In this document: positions 1 to 10,926 of the stretch, piece by piece
Position numbering within the stretch: the first letter of the stretch is position 1
How the letters are laid out: each line of letters starts with the position of its first letter
NCBI GenBank assembly: GCA_008931825.1
Contig: QXVZ01003926.1
Coordinates: forward strand, 124,001-188,000
DNA from: Phallusia fumigata
Taxonomy: Eukaryota > Chordata > Ascidiacea > Phlebobranchia > Ascidiidae
Direction: 5' to 3'
Length of the DNA: 64,000 bases
Made by a program: the position numbers and the translations under genes
The notes under the pieces: generated by a model
Seen by the model: the letters and a program-made list of their open reading frames with translations, nothing else
Told to the model about the DNA's origin: nothing
Database searches by the model: none

Positions 1-80
1 AGGCAAAGTTCCTGAATTGCCAACTTCGCAGCTTCTCTCAGTTGGGTTTTTGCATTTTCCGAAAATTGAATTCTTGTCAT
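1..80 (-). pseudogene. Six-Cys secreted peptide family, copy A: exon 2, cut by window edge
   Basis: Reading leftward from 80, after a TTTCAG-like acceptor context, the frame starts MTRIQFSENAK and continues through LREAAKLAIQELC. It nearly matches exon 2 of the complete gene at 7389-8426. The rest of exon 2 and exon 3 lie beyond the left edge. The flanking DNA (1-486) is a close copy of 7672-8166, but the stretch that holds exon 1 in the complete gene (8167 to about 8884) is missing here: the match jumps at about 486 from one side of that segment to the other. The copy therefore probably lacks its signal-peptide exon and is likely non-functional, unless it uses another first exon. Sure about the homology, less sure that the gene is dead. 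Confidence 0.6.
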
Positions 81-1117
81 CTGAATATATTGAATGCGGA
101 TGTAAAAATACACTTTCATTTTTTAAAACATAAAATTTTATGTGCGATCACATGCAAATAGTGTTTTCGTTTTAATTAAAGCAAGTCCCGATGTTTTTTT
201 CATCAAAACGTGTATAACCACCTGATGTCATTTTTTCCAACCAGACATGGAGTCGATCATACATTGCCTGCGTAGTAGTCGAATACTTCAAATACGAATA
301 CTTCATCGGCTGTATTCGTGTTCATGAGTATTTACGTGGTTTTGAGCGCCAGCAATTCAAATTGTTGTCAAATAACCCGATTAATGTATTCTTATTTATG
401 AGTAGTTCATAATTTTCGGAGACCCACAATTCGAACGATGTCCAAATAAATCGATTGGCTTATTTCTATTGATGAATTACTAAACCTGTATTCGAATGTA
501 CGACTAATAAAACGGTCATTTTCGATATTTGACAACATCTGCTGACATCAATTTTGCACGCTTAGTGCACAGCAGTGTCGACCTAATTATTTCTCAAATA
601 TACCACGTGTTGACCAATTACATTGTAAAGTAACACGGCCAAAGTATAGCTGATCCAAAAAATTAAATCTGTAACTCCAGAACTGCTGCGTCATATAGGT
701 TTCAAACAAACATTCATGATTCTTTACATTTAATGAAAATTCATTGATGTGCGGTCACAAATGCAGGCAAAGCATGAACGTTTCTTCTAAAAGTTTGTTT
801 CGAACCATGTTTTGTTGCCCTCAACCGCATTAACGTTTAGCAGAGTGGCAGTATTTTACCCAGTTTGTTGCTCCATATATGTCGATAAGCGTTGTAAACG
901 CGAAATTATCCATCTTGGATTTAACCATAAAGCAAATGTACCAAATTCCAGGGGATTGTAGGTACTTGTTTGGGCAACACACACAAATGGGCAACACACA
1001 CAACTAAAACCAAAAATTCAGAAACTTGCGAATTAACGCTTTGTATATACCAGACAGGAATTGCTGCAGGACCCCGGGTAACCTAATCCCACCGTAAATA
1101 GCTTGTTTTTGGACGTA

Positions 1118-1190
1118 AGCATTAGGAATTGTAAAAAAGGAGGAAATAAGGCGATGATTGTGGGCAGGAATCATAACAGACAGGATCATA
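1118..1190 (-). pseudogene. Remnant of a six-Cys family terminal exon (copy B)
   Basis: On the minus strand a short open stretch reads DPVCYDSCPQ, which matches DPVCFDSCPQ at the C-terminus of the gene at 7389-8426. The stop that follows the final Gln there is absent here, and the frame runs on about ten codons to a TAA. The upstream part with the C-x2-C motif is not preserved, and no exon 2 or exon 1 was found between 1190 and 2400. It is a fragment, not a gene. Confidence 0.5.
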
Positions 1191-2402
1191 TGACTAAAAA
1201 TAATAATTTTAATTTGGAATCGTGTTTATAAACGCATTTTTTGCGTAGTATTTAAACATGTTTGAAATTGTTTATTAAACCTGCCTGGCTTCCCCAAACG
1301 TGGGAAAAAATGTTTTTTATTTCATTTTGCCTCAAGTAATCTCTCAACGACATTGTTCGGACATAAGCTTCACACCAAAATTGTTATGATTTACTGTGAA
1401 GAGGTTAGTCATTTTTTGTTTTGTAGGGCTCTTGTGAGCTAGAATTCTGAAACTTTTATTGTGTATTTGCAATTTTTATTATTATTCAACTGATGATGCC
1501 GAAAAGCCAAAAGTTACAAAATAACATAGGATATTTATAATGTAACATGTTTTGGTTTTTGAAGGATTTTCAAAATAATCTGCATTTGCTAAGGGAATAT
1601 GGCAGCTCCAGTTTTTGCCCCGTAAAGGCTGCTACAAAAACTCTAAAAAACGTTTTCACTTTAATACGTCGAGTAAGCCTAAAGGTTTATAAGACTGGAT
1701 ATATTGGTTACAACCTGCTCTCTGTTTAGAGCTCTGACGAAAAACATTATTAGCCGCATCCATGTTGATATTTCACCAGAAAAAAATACCTACTTGAACC
1801 TGTTTGTAATACTAAACTCGAATGACTGAAATGTGTTTAAACAAACACAAAAATAAAATAAAAAGAATAAAAATTTAATTGTGCTTTTAGCCATAAATTA
1901 AATATTTGGCGTTTTGCAGTAACTGACAGCATTGTGCCACAGAATTTTTTTTACATGACAAAAATTTGTAATCTTAATTCTAATCAAAAATGGAATTAAT
2001 TAAACAGTTTGTCAATATCTGATTTCTGCAGTAAAAAATGTACTTCTCAATTTCCCAGTGATCTCCGATTCGGTAACATTATAGGCCAGCGCGACAGAAA
2101 AATATTTCGGTAGTTCAGTGGTTAAGTTTAATTTTTGTAGGTAGTGTACTCGAGTTCTATTTGCAAGTATGTTTGACTGAAACAAAACGACTAAAGATCA
2201 AAGACAGGTACTTAGCTCTTTTGATTCGACAAATATTAAACAACTGACATTTACTGCGAATAAAGAATCGTATCGATTCAAAATTTCAGAATAAATGACA
2301 ATTTTTATGCTAAAATTACAAAAGTGGTAGAAAATGCTAGAACGCAATTAAACAAGTAAAGTGAATAATTATAGAAAGCACACAAAGTTGGTTTGCTAAA
2401 AG
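1191..2402. other. Intergenic, diverged copy of 9.7-10.25 kb
   Basis: There is no convincing exon here. Parts align by eye with the region downstream of the gene at 10263-10854. The stretch around 1730-1775 (CTCTGACGAAAAACATTAT) corresponds to about 9935-9970, and 2180-2400 corresponds to about 10020-10250, including the shared segment with ATCGATT and TTAAACAAGTAAAGT. This makes it part of a larger block duplication. Confidence 0.55.
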
Positions 2403-3453
2403 CTAAAATCCGGAAAAGCTCTTCATCGCCTTGTGTGGGTACGTTTCCCAACATAAGGGATCTGCAGGTGTGCAATCCATATAGGTATCAGACGGAGATT
2501 CTGTTGGCAAAGCAGTTGCTGAAATTGAAAGTACGCAAAAACAAAACCTACTGAACAATAAAAAATTTTTGGATGCCTTTTTGCAATATTACAAAAAAGA
2601 TTTATTTTGTTCAAAATAAGTACGTTCGTCAGCAACTGGTTGCGCAAGAAACATGAAATGCCCGATTGCAAATAGTGCTTCTGATTTCCGGCAGGGTTGC
2701 ATCGCCCAAGCAGAGATAGAAAATCGCCCGAAAGCTTGCTTGGCGAATCTGCATTTTTGCCTCATCCGAAAACACAGCTGCCTGCATGAAATAAAAAGGT
2801 AAAGTCGAAACGCGTCATCCAGTATACACCACAAAGTAAAATCCGGCACTAAGCACTGTCTTATGGCAAGCACACTTTACCCACAATATGTTGATCTTTA
2901 TATCCAGCAGACATATATATGACAGCTTTTTTGCCGGAATTTGTATAATTCTTCAGAAATGTCCAACCTTTATAAATAAAGGCCAAATTTCATAATTTTC
3001 CGGCATATACGTCGGGCCTCACCTTCAGTTTAATAGATGACTTCGTTTTGTTGCATACCTAAAATGTTATTACTTTAAAAAACAAAGGAATAATACGTTG
3101 CGAAGGGAATGTGTGAAATTTGCAAGTACAGAAATGATCGTGGATAATAAATTTTATCTCGGTCGGTTGCGCAATGCATAACCTTGTGTGGAAACAAAAC
3201 ATCAATCAAAACCTGCGCCATTCTGCGGACCGCAGGTTGCACACCCCTGTTTGAAATTGTCGTGCAAGAGACATTCTAAGCTTTAGTCCTTCTAATGTAT
3301 TTACGAGTAACCAAGAGCCGTGCAGAGCAGAAAGCTCATGGATTAAAACATCCTGTTATTGTACTGTAAGGGCGTTGTGTTGAAATTGTATTTTTTTAAC
3401 TAACAAGTAGAAACAACTTCGTGGCAACTGCGACAGAAACGTAACAGTTATTC
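1941..3453. repeat. Tandem direct repeat, unit 1
   Basis: The sequence starting AGAATTTTTTTTACATGAC at 1941 recurs at 3455 and stays nearly identical to the end of both units (GTAACAGTTATTC at 3453 and 4680). Unit 1 is 1513 bp and includes about 300 bp (roughly 2938-3236) that unit 2 lacks. The two units abut at a single N (3454). Confidence 0.85.
2403..2781 (-). pseudogene. Six-Cys family copy C, decayed (exons 2 and 3)
   Basis: Exon 2 runs 2781-2624 and exon 3 runs 2518-2403 on the minus strand. Exon 2 begins AAVFSDEAK and contains YLCLGDATLPEI and STICNRAFH. It is 5 bases shorter than the same exon in copy D, which shifts the frame near its end. In exon 3 the C-x2-C motif reads Y-x2-C and the last cysteine is also Tyr, so two of the six family cysteines are gone. 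No exon 1 lies upstream before the duplicated unit ends at 3453. This is a duplicate that has lost both its first exon and its reading frame. The DNA is otherwise nearly identical to copy D, so the duplication is recent or the two are alleles misassembled in series. Confidence 0.75.
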
Positions 3454-3454
3454 N

Positions 3455-4680
3455 AGAATTTTTTTTACATGACAAAAATTTGTAATCTTAATTCTAATCA
3501 AAAATGGAATTAATTAAACAGTTTGTCAATATCTGATTTCTGCAGTAAAAAATGTACTTCTCAATTTCCCAGTGATCTCCGATTCGGTAACATTATAGGC
3601 CAACGCGACAGAAAAATATTTCGGTAGTTCAGTGGTTAAGTTTAATTTTTGTAGGTAGTGTACTCGAGTTCTATTTGCAAGTATGTTTGACTGAAATAAA
3701 ACGGCTAAAGATCAAAGACAGGTTCTTAGCTCTTTTGATTCGACAAATATTAAACAATTGACATTTACTGCAAATAAAGAATCGTATCGATTCAAAATTT
3801 CAGAATAAATGATAATTTTTACGCTAAAATTACAAAAGTGGTAGATAATGCTAGAACGCAATTAAACAAGTAAAGTGAATAATTATAGAAAGCATACAAA
3901 GTTGGTTTGCTAAAAGCTAAAATCCGGAAAAGCTCTTCATCGCCTTGTGAGGGCACGTTTCCCAACATAAGGGATCCGCAGGTGTGCAATCGATGCAGGT
4001 ATCAGACGGAGATTCTGTTGGCAAAGCAGTTGCTGAAATTGAAAGTACACAAAAACAAAACCTACTGAACAATAAAAATTTTTTGGATGCCTTTTTGCAA
4101 TATTACAAAAAAGATTTATTTTGTTCAAAAACGTACGTTCGTCAGCAACTGGTTGCGCAAGAAACATTTGATGAAATGCCCGATTGCAAATAGTGCTTCT
4201 GATTTCCGGCAGGGTTGCATCGCCCAAGCAGAGATAGGAAATCGCCCGAAAGCTTGCTTGGCGAATCAGCATTTTTGCCTCATCCGAAAACACAGCTGCC
4301 TGCATGAAATAAAAAAGGTAATTTGTTCATAAGTCGAAACGCGTCAACCAGTATACACCATTAAGTAAAATCCGGCACTAAGCACTTTCTTATGGAAGCA
4401 CACTTTATCCACAATATGTTAATCTTTATATCCAGCAGACATATATATGACAGCTTTTTTGTTGCACACCCCTGTTTGAAATTGTCGAGCAAGAGACATT
4501 CTAAGCTTTATTCCTTCTAATGTATTTACGAGTAACCAAGAGCCGTGCAGAGCAGAAAGCTCATGGATTAAAACATCCTGTTATTGTACTGTAAGGCGTG
4601 TTGAAATTATATTTTTTAAACTACTGCGACAGAAACGTGCAAAATTGATGGCAACTGCGACAGAAACGTAACAGTTATTC
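3455..4680. repeat. Tandem direct repeat, unit 2
   Basis: This is the second copy of the 1941-3453 unit, 1226 bp long, missing the part equivalent to about 2938-3236. It carries exons 2 and 3 of six-Cys copy D. The few substitutions and small indels between the units suggest a young duplication or two haplotypes joined end to end. Confidence 0.85.
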
Positions 4681-4842
4681 GTCAACAAGTGCAAATGTAT
4701 TTAACTTGTAGAGTATAAACTTATACCTTTGAGTTGTCTTTTACCGCCTGCAGTTGCTGGATGTACTCATCAGGAACCGAATATTCGCTCACCACAACTG
4801 CACAGAGTGCAAACGACACGGAATTGACATTGAACTGTTCAT
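3917..4842 (-). pseudogene. Six-Cys secreted peptide family, copy D (near-complete, start exon out of frame)
   Basis: Exon 3 (4032-3917) and exon 2 (4299-4137) are intact. Exon 2 reads AAVFSDEAKMLIRQAS..YLC..STICNRAFHQMF and ends at a C|GTACGT donor in phase 1. Exon 3 follows AATTTCAG, reads DTCIDCTPADPLCWETCP with a short HKAMKSFSGF tail, and stops with TAG. All six cysteines are present. A candidate exon 1 lies at 4842-4745 and ends at GCG|GTAAAA. It encodes a hydrophobic SVSFALCAVVVS stretch and then SEYSVPDEY, as a signal exon should, but its ATG is one base out of frame with that stretch. Exon 1 from ATG to donor is 98 nt, against 99 in the 7389-8426 gene. Either the gene lost its start, a base is missing from the assembly, or the true first exon was missed. 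Confidence 0.6.
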
Positions 4843-7388
4843 TTTTAGAGTTGTAGCGTAGCGCCTAACAATTCACTTTTTCGTGGGTAAAGATCTGATC
4901 TACGAGCAGAATGGCGAAGATTATATATTGCTTAATTTCGGGACTGTAAACAAGAAATTTATTGAGTCCACTTGGCTTATTAGGTCGCAGATAACGAGAA
5001 TATTAATTGTCCACTCAAATTCTGGACAATTTATTGTTAGCCCATTGAGACAACTAAATTGTCCAGGTATTTTTACTGCTGGTAACCAAAGACACATCTG
5101 CAACCACATATAATTTGCAATTGTGGAAATTTGTTTACCTTGTCGCACTAAGACACAACAGTTTATTTTTTTGCTATTATACAGGTATCAGAATTTACAC
5201 AAATAAATTGAAATAATTGACTTTCCGTGGACAGACGACAATGTTACATTTATTTTTGTGTTTTTACATGTTATAACATGTTTTTGATGCAATATGTTAT
5301 AATTCATAATTGTAGTATCTTAGGTACATTTAATGTTTTTTAACAATTTAACTTTAAATTACAAATATATTACGAGACAAATGCTGTGTGGTTAGGTTCT
5401 GGTTTACCGCGGTGTTTTTCATCCATCTTTACGGTCGCGTTAATTACCAAAAGCAAAGCCCTTGTCCTTTTAATGAAACTAAAATGATAACAAATCATCG
5501 AGGTTGTGCTCTCGACATTTCTCCCGCTCCTGACTAACAATTTTAATCAGGTTTAACAACATAACGTTGAAGTGCATTGACTATACCAAACTACAGTTAT
5601 ATGGACACGACTTTCGAAGGGACATTGCCCCCCAATCCCCGCCTCACCCTACCCTGTGAACTTGGGTGACAGGTTTGGTGCTATAGGCGTAATTATGTCT
5701 GTATGTTGGTGCCAGATACACTTCGCAGCAGAATAAGTGTTGTTTTCCACAAACAATTTACAAATCTCTATCGAATGTTTTTTTTACTTCTTGGTGTTGA
5801 ATTGGTAAATCGTTTTTATGTGGAAATTCGTTGCATGTTTTTAGTGGGCTGAATTAGACAGAAAATTAATTTCCACTTGGTACGATCGGCAGTTTGGTAA
5901 TGCTATGTGCAAACAAACAGAATTTAGGTAATGCAAACAAACGGTTAGAGTTGGAGCTGTGATTGTATTTACACACATGATTCTACGACTGTGGTTTTGA
6001 AACAAAGCAAAGTCAAAGTTTAAACTGACCACTTGTTCACAGGTTGACCGACATATGTGTTATGTGTAGGGAGCTTTTTAAAGCTTTCTAAATAGTTTGT
6101 GTTTTTAGTTCCGTTATAATTTCAGTGAGAGCAATATATCTCACCAGGCTTGCAAGGTATTTCGAAAATGATGTCACCTTGGGCAAAATAGTAGAATTTA
6201 GCTTTCCGTAGACCGGACGTTGTTTGTTGTTCGTTTTTTTTCTTGTTTATTGTTCGTTTTTCTTTGTTTGAAAATCGTGCCGGGAGTTTGGCCTTACATT
6301 GAGACAACCGTTAAGTTACATGTTTTGTTTCGGTTTCAGTGACTTAGTTTTTCTTTTTATTTTCTGAAAACAATATTCAGTGTTAGATTTGTGTTTGTAT
6401 TTGAGAAGTTCGTTTTAGGTTATTTGAAAGCGTTTTCTTACGAACAAACTAAATTTGAAGCCTTTACTGACATTTAGCGACAGCGGACATTATAACCCAG
6501 TGTTGTAGGCTACTACTTTCGCCTTGTAGTTGATTATTACCTACAACTTGCGATCGCTTCACGAGTACACCAATTTATTTTTTATTATTTCACAAAAACA
6601 GAATTACAAGTTGGGGGAAATGTNNNNNNNNNNNNNNNNNNNNNNNNNNNNNNNNNNNNNNNNNNNNNNNNNNNNNNNNNNNNNNNNNNNNNNNNNNNNN
6701 NNNNNNNNNNNNNNNNNNNNNNNNNNNNNNNNNNNNNNNNNNNNNNNNNNNNNNNNNNNNNNNNNNNNNNNNNNNNNNNNNNNNNNNNNNNNNNNNNNNN
6801 NNNNNNNNNNNNNNNNNNNNNNNNNNNNNNNNNNNNNNNNNNNNNNNNNNNNNNNNNNNNNNNNNNNNNNNNNNNNNNNNNNNNNNNNNNNNNNNNNNNN
6901 NNNNNNNNNNNNNNNNNNNNNNNNNNNNNNNNNNNNNNNNNNNNNNNNNNNNNNNNNNNNNNNNNNNNNNNNNNNNNNNNNNNNNNNNNNNNNNNNNNNN
7001 NNNNNNNNNNNNNNNNNNNNNNNNNNNNNNNNNNNNNNNNNNNNNNNNNNNNNNNNNNNNNNNNNNNNNNNNNNNNNNNNNNNNNNNNNNNNNNNNNNNN
7101 NNNNNNNNNNNNNNNNNNNNNNNNNNNNNNNNNNNNNNNNNNNNNNNNNNNNNNNNNNNNNNNNNNNNNNNNNNNNNNNNNNNNNNNNTTCGAGCGACTC
7201 AAACCGTAACTTAATTTGTAGCCTTTACTAACATCTAGATAGAGAAAGGCACACTGATAATTTTACTGCCATTGCCTGAAAGCTGACATTTTTATTACTT
7301 AAGACCACTTCAGAAGTACACCAATTTATTTTCGAATTTTTCACAAAAACAGAATTACAAGTTGGGGGGAAAGTAGGGAACAAATCGA
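4843..7388. other. AT-rich intergenic sequence with assembly gap 6624-7188
   Basis: No gene was recognised. The stretch 6624-7188 is 565 unknown bases. The sequence on either side of the gap is similar: the segment ending at 6623 (TACACCAATTTATTTT.. CAGAATTACAAGTTGGGGG) recurs at about 7318-7370. The gap therefore sits between two copies of the same sequence, and a further six-Cys copy may have been lost or collapsed in it. Confidence 0.7.
6624..7188. other. Assembly gap (565 N)
   Basis: Unknown bases. The flanks are similar to each other, so the gap may hide or replace a tandem copy. Confidence 0.99.
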
Positions 7389-8426
7389 TCACTGTGGGCA
7401 GGAATCAAAACAGACGGGATCCGCAACTTCACAGTCCATGCAAGTGTATAGTGATGGTGCAGAATATGTACCTGTAAAAAAGGATGTTAAATAAAAGGAA
7501 TATATTTGCAAAAATCTATTTATGTAATCTGATAAGTCCAGGACTTATAACCTAAGTTATAGATGTAGGTTAGGTAAGGAAAAGTTGTTGTATTTTACTT
7601 GTGAGTGAACGAGAGAGTGCCTTTCGACAAATCGTGTCCAGGATAAGAGGGTCAGCATTCTCGTTGAGGCAAAGTTCCTGAATTGCCAACTTCGCAGCTT
7701 CCCTTAGTTGGATTTTTGCATTTTCCGAAAATTGAATTCTTGTCATCTGAATATATTGAATGCGGATATAAAATACACTTTTATTTTTAAAAACATAAAA
7801 TTTTATGTGCGATCACATGCAAATAGTGTTTTCGTTTTAATTAAAGCAAGTCCCGCTGTTTTTTTTATCAAAACGTGTAACCACCTGATGTCATTTATTC
7901 CAACCAGACATGGAGTCGATCATACATTGCCTGCGTAGTAGTCGAATACTTCAAATACGAATACTTCATCGGCTGTATTCGTGTTCAAGAGTATTTACGT
8001 GGTTTTGAGCGCCAGCAATTAAAATTGTTGTCAAATAATCCGATTAATGTATTCCTATTTATGAGTATTTCAAAATTTTCGGAGACCAACAATTCGAACG
8101 ATGTCCAAATAAATCGATTGGCTTATTTCTATTGATGAATTACTAAACCTGTATTCGAATGTACGAATGACCAATTCGCATCCCTCTATTTCTAATTACG
8201 ACACATGATTTTTTTCAGTTGCGCGCAAAGAGCCACAATGCCAACATTAAACCAATCACATCCAACCTTCAACGCCACACAACTGGATTGTAACACACAG
8301 TTTGCCAACCCAAATAATTAAACCTACCGGGGAATCTAATTCCATCATTTGCTGATTCTCAAGAGGAACGGAAAGAGATCCTCCAGAAGCCGCACAAACG
8401 CATGCAAGTAACAGAACAAACTTCAT
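7389..8426 (-). CDS. Small secreted six-cysteine peptide, complete (copy E)
   Basis: Three exons read on the minus strand: 8426-8328, 7746-7599 and 7471-7389, with intron phases 0 and 1 and all splice sites GT..AG. The product is 109 residues. Residues 1-15 (MKFVLLLACVCAASG) form a clear signal peptide. Exon 2 encodes an amphipathic, probably helical part (FSENAKIQLREAAKLAIQE) with cysteines spaced C-x13-C. Exon 3 encodes SLYTCMDCEVADPVCFDSCP and stops just after (C-x2-C-x6-C-x3-C). A TATA-like box lies about 70 bp upstream. The six cysteines and the signal peptide imply a disulfide-bonded secreted product. I do not recognise the family and assign no function. The shared exon layout with 10263-10854 and 11769-12339 shows a tandem gene family. 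Confidence 0.8.
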
Positions 8427-8492
8427 TGTGGTTTAATACTTGATTTCACTCGTAGCCACAACCAAAGTGTGTTTTACATTTCATGCAAGTCG

Positions 8493-8500
8493 TTTATATT
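8493..8500 (-). promoter_or_regulatory. TATA-like box of copy E
   Basis: The minus strand reads AATATAAACG here, 67-74 bp upstream of the ATG at 8426. The complete members at 10263-10854 and 11769-12339 have TATA-like boxes at a similar distance from their ATGs, which supports all three. Confidence 0.5.
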
Positions 8501-10262
8501 CTGCCAAACCCCTGTCAACACGTCAATCTAATTTATCAGTAATTTAATTTAATAATTTTAGCAAGCTGGAGCATCAGAAAATTGACATGCACTTAAAAAG
8601 TATTTTATTGAATACATGTTGGCACATAACTGATTAATTATGACTTTTCACCGTGAGCATGAGAGGTACAAATACACATAACTGACAATATATTGTCATG
8701 CAGTTATTGATTGTCAAAAATCGAAAAATAATACCTTTTCCAAAATACGTTAAACAATGTTTTTATTTTCTTCAAAAACACTTAATATTCGCAAAACTCA
8801 TTGTGCCATTTATATTGATACAAATTTTGCCTAATTTTGTCCCAGTCAGGAAATCCAATAAATTTATGTTGACATAGTATCTAAAAATAATAAAACGGTA
8901 ATTTTTCGTATTTGGCAACATCTGCTATTGATATTAATTCTGCACGCTTCGTTTCAAGAGCCCACATAAATAATTTTCTCAAATTTACCACATATTGACC
9001 ACTTACATTGTAAAGAAACAATTAAGGGCAAAAATTATAGCTCATCCACAAAAATAAAATTTATAGCTGCTTATAAGGGTAATAATGATGCAGGACAACA
9101 TTCATGATTCTTTACCTTCTACAGCAGTAAAAACTTTTTAAACGATTCTTCCAAAAAGTCTGTTTCGATCCGTAGTATTTGTTTCCCTTCACCTGCATAC
9201 CGCATTAGGCAGATCTGCAGTATTTTACCCCAGTTGGTTTCAGGCTCGATAAGCGTTGTAAACGCTAAATTGTCTTTAATTAATCATAAAGCAAATGTAC
9301 CAAATGCTACAGGGTAGTGGTTACTTGTTTGAGCAACACACATTATACGCAATATGTTTTTTTAACACCAACAATATTGACCCACAATATACATTTTGAT
9401 GAAACGGTTCTCTTTTGTGTTTTTTACGCGTATAAGATGTCAACCAGCACGAGTTTAACTTAAACTGAAAGCGAAAACCTGCCGATAACCGATATATTTT
9501 TTTTTCACGGGGTTCGAACCCAGGACGATCCCGAGAACTAATCCCGATCAGGTTTTTTATTTCTGAATATGGGTCGAGCGCCTTGGACCATTCAATTGCT
9601 GCGGGGCCCCGCGCAAGCCTGATGCCGCCCTGTGTTTGATTCACCGCTTTAAGCAGCCAGGTGGAGATGCCATAGTCGGTAGCTTGTTTTTGGACGTAAA
9701 CATTGAGACTTGTAGAAAATGGGTTCCCCAAGAAAAAAAACAATACAAACAATATTTGAGTGTAGCACGTTTGGTTTAACCTTTAATATTTATTTGAAAG
9801 ATTTCCGACAGAACAAGCCTTTGCTACTTAAATGTGACAGTTTTACTACACGTAGGCTGCAAGTTATCCTTTGATACGTTGAGTTAGCTTAAAAATATAC
9901 CCACTTCTTCTGCTCTCTGCCGACCTCTAACGAAAAATGATATCAGCCGTGTGTATATGTTGACCCTACCTTAACTTTATCAAAAAGAAAAGTTCGCACT
10001 TTGTATAAATTGCCAATAAACTGCTTCAGGATGAAAGACAGGTTCTAAGCTTTTGGACCCGGAGAACATTTAAACATCAGACATTTATTTGAAACGAAAA
10101 ACGTATCGATTTGAAAATTAAAAAATTAAACAAAATGATACTTTATAGGCCAAACCACAAAAAGTAAGAAGAACTGTAAAAGAAAGCAATTAATCAAGTA
10201 AAGTAAATAATTAAAGAAAACATACAAGGTTGGTTTTCTGGAATCGCGATAATCTTCAGCGC
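8501..10262. other. Intergenic spacer within the peptide cluster
   Basis: No gene was recognised. The stretch 8885-9740 corresponds to about 490-1135 at the left end of the window, as part of the block duplication. It contains a tRNA-like element at 9505-9605 on the minus strand. The remainder is AT-rich with many short A and T runs. Confidence 0.55.
9505..9605 (-). repeat. tRNA-like sequence, probable SINE head or tRNA relic
   Basis: On the minus strand TGGTCCAAGGCGCTCGACC resembles the D-arm/A-box region of eukaryotic Leu/Ser tRNAs. Some 60 bases later comes CTGGGTTCGAACCC, a perfect T-arm/B-box. The acceptor stem does not pair convincingly and the anticodon arm is not clear. It is more likely a tRNA-derived SINE or decayed tRNA than a working gene. 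Confidence 0.45.
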
Positions 10263-10854
10263 CTATTTAGGACAGCTTTCCCAGCATATCGGATCCGCAA
10301 TCGTGCAATCTATGCAGGTATTAAGTGGAGCTCCTGTCAAAAAAATAGTTGCTAACATTGAAAAAATACAAAATAACAACACCCACTGACCATAACATTT
10401 TATTTTCAAAATGATTTTTATGTGATTTTACGAAAAGAAAAAAGTCATTGAAACTTACGTTCATCGTCAGCAACTGGTTGCGCACGAAACATTTGATGAA
10501 ATGCCCGATTGCAAATAGTGTTTCTAATTTCCGGCAGGGTTGCATCTCCCAAGCAGAGATAGGAAATCGCCCGAAAGCTTGCTTCGCGAATCAGCATTTT
10601 TGCCTCATCCGAAAACACAACTGCCTGTACAAGTTGAAATGTAGTTTTTTTTCCTTTTATGCGGCGTCGAAACACGTCATCATTATGCAACATAAAGTAA
10701 AGTCCGGCGCTAAGCATGTGCACCTGTATATAGATTTTATCACTGAATTAAAAAGTACCTTTCTTTCCTGATCGTTTCCGGTGTCTGAGGGCAAATTTGC
10801 GGCAACAGTCATAGCCAGAAAACATACAAACACGATGCAGGTTGGAGTTTTCAT
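10263..10854 (-). CDS. Small secreted six-cysteine peptide, complete (copy F)
   Basis: Exons run 10854-10759, 10624-10459 and 10351-10263 (minus), with phases 0 and 1, giving 116 residues. Residues 1-19 (MKTPTCIVFVCFLAMTVAA) are a signal peptide. The mature N-terminus is acidic and polar (NLPSDTGNDQERK). Exon 2 reads AVVFSDEAKMLIREAS and contains YLCLGDATLPEIRNTIC (C-x13-C). Exon 3 ends NTCIDCTIADPICWESCPK (C-x2-C-x6-C-x3-C). The donors AAG|GTACTT and C|GTAAGT are both good. A strong TATATATAAG box lies about 65 bp upstream of the ATG. Introns are 134 and 107 bp. It is the best-preserved family member and matches copy D closely in exon 2. The function is unknown; it is inferred to be secreted and disulfide-bonded. 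Confidence 0.85.
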
Positions 10855-10916
10855 CTTGAGAAAGTTTGGCTTCGGTGGCGGTATGGAATCTTGTAGCCCA
10901 GAAGACCACAAGCTAT

Positions 10917-10926
10917 CTTATATATA
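10917..10926 (-). promoter_or_regulatory. TATA box of copy F
   Basis: The minus strand reads TATATATAAG, 63-72 bp upstream of the ATG at 10854. This matches the expected core promoter position of a short 5' UTR gene. Confidence 0.6.

Noticed and set aside
6530-7231. Open frame across the N gap
   Set aside because: It is open only because unknown bases contain no stops.
9505-9605. Functional tRNA gene
   Set aside because: The B-box is perfect but the acceptor and anticodon stems do not form; more likely a tRNA-derived repeat.
10448-10771. 107-codon plus-strand frame over the F gene
   Set aside because: Antisense of the six-Cys exon 2; the minus-strand reading has signal peptide, splice sites and paralogues.
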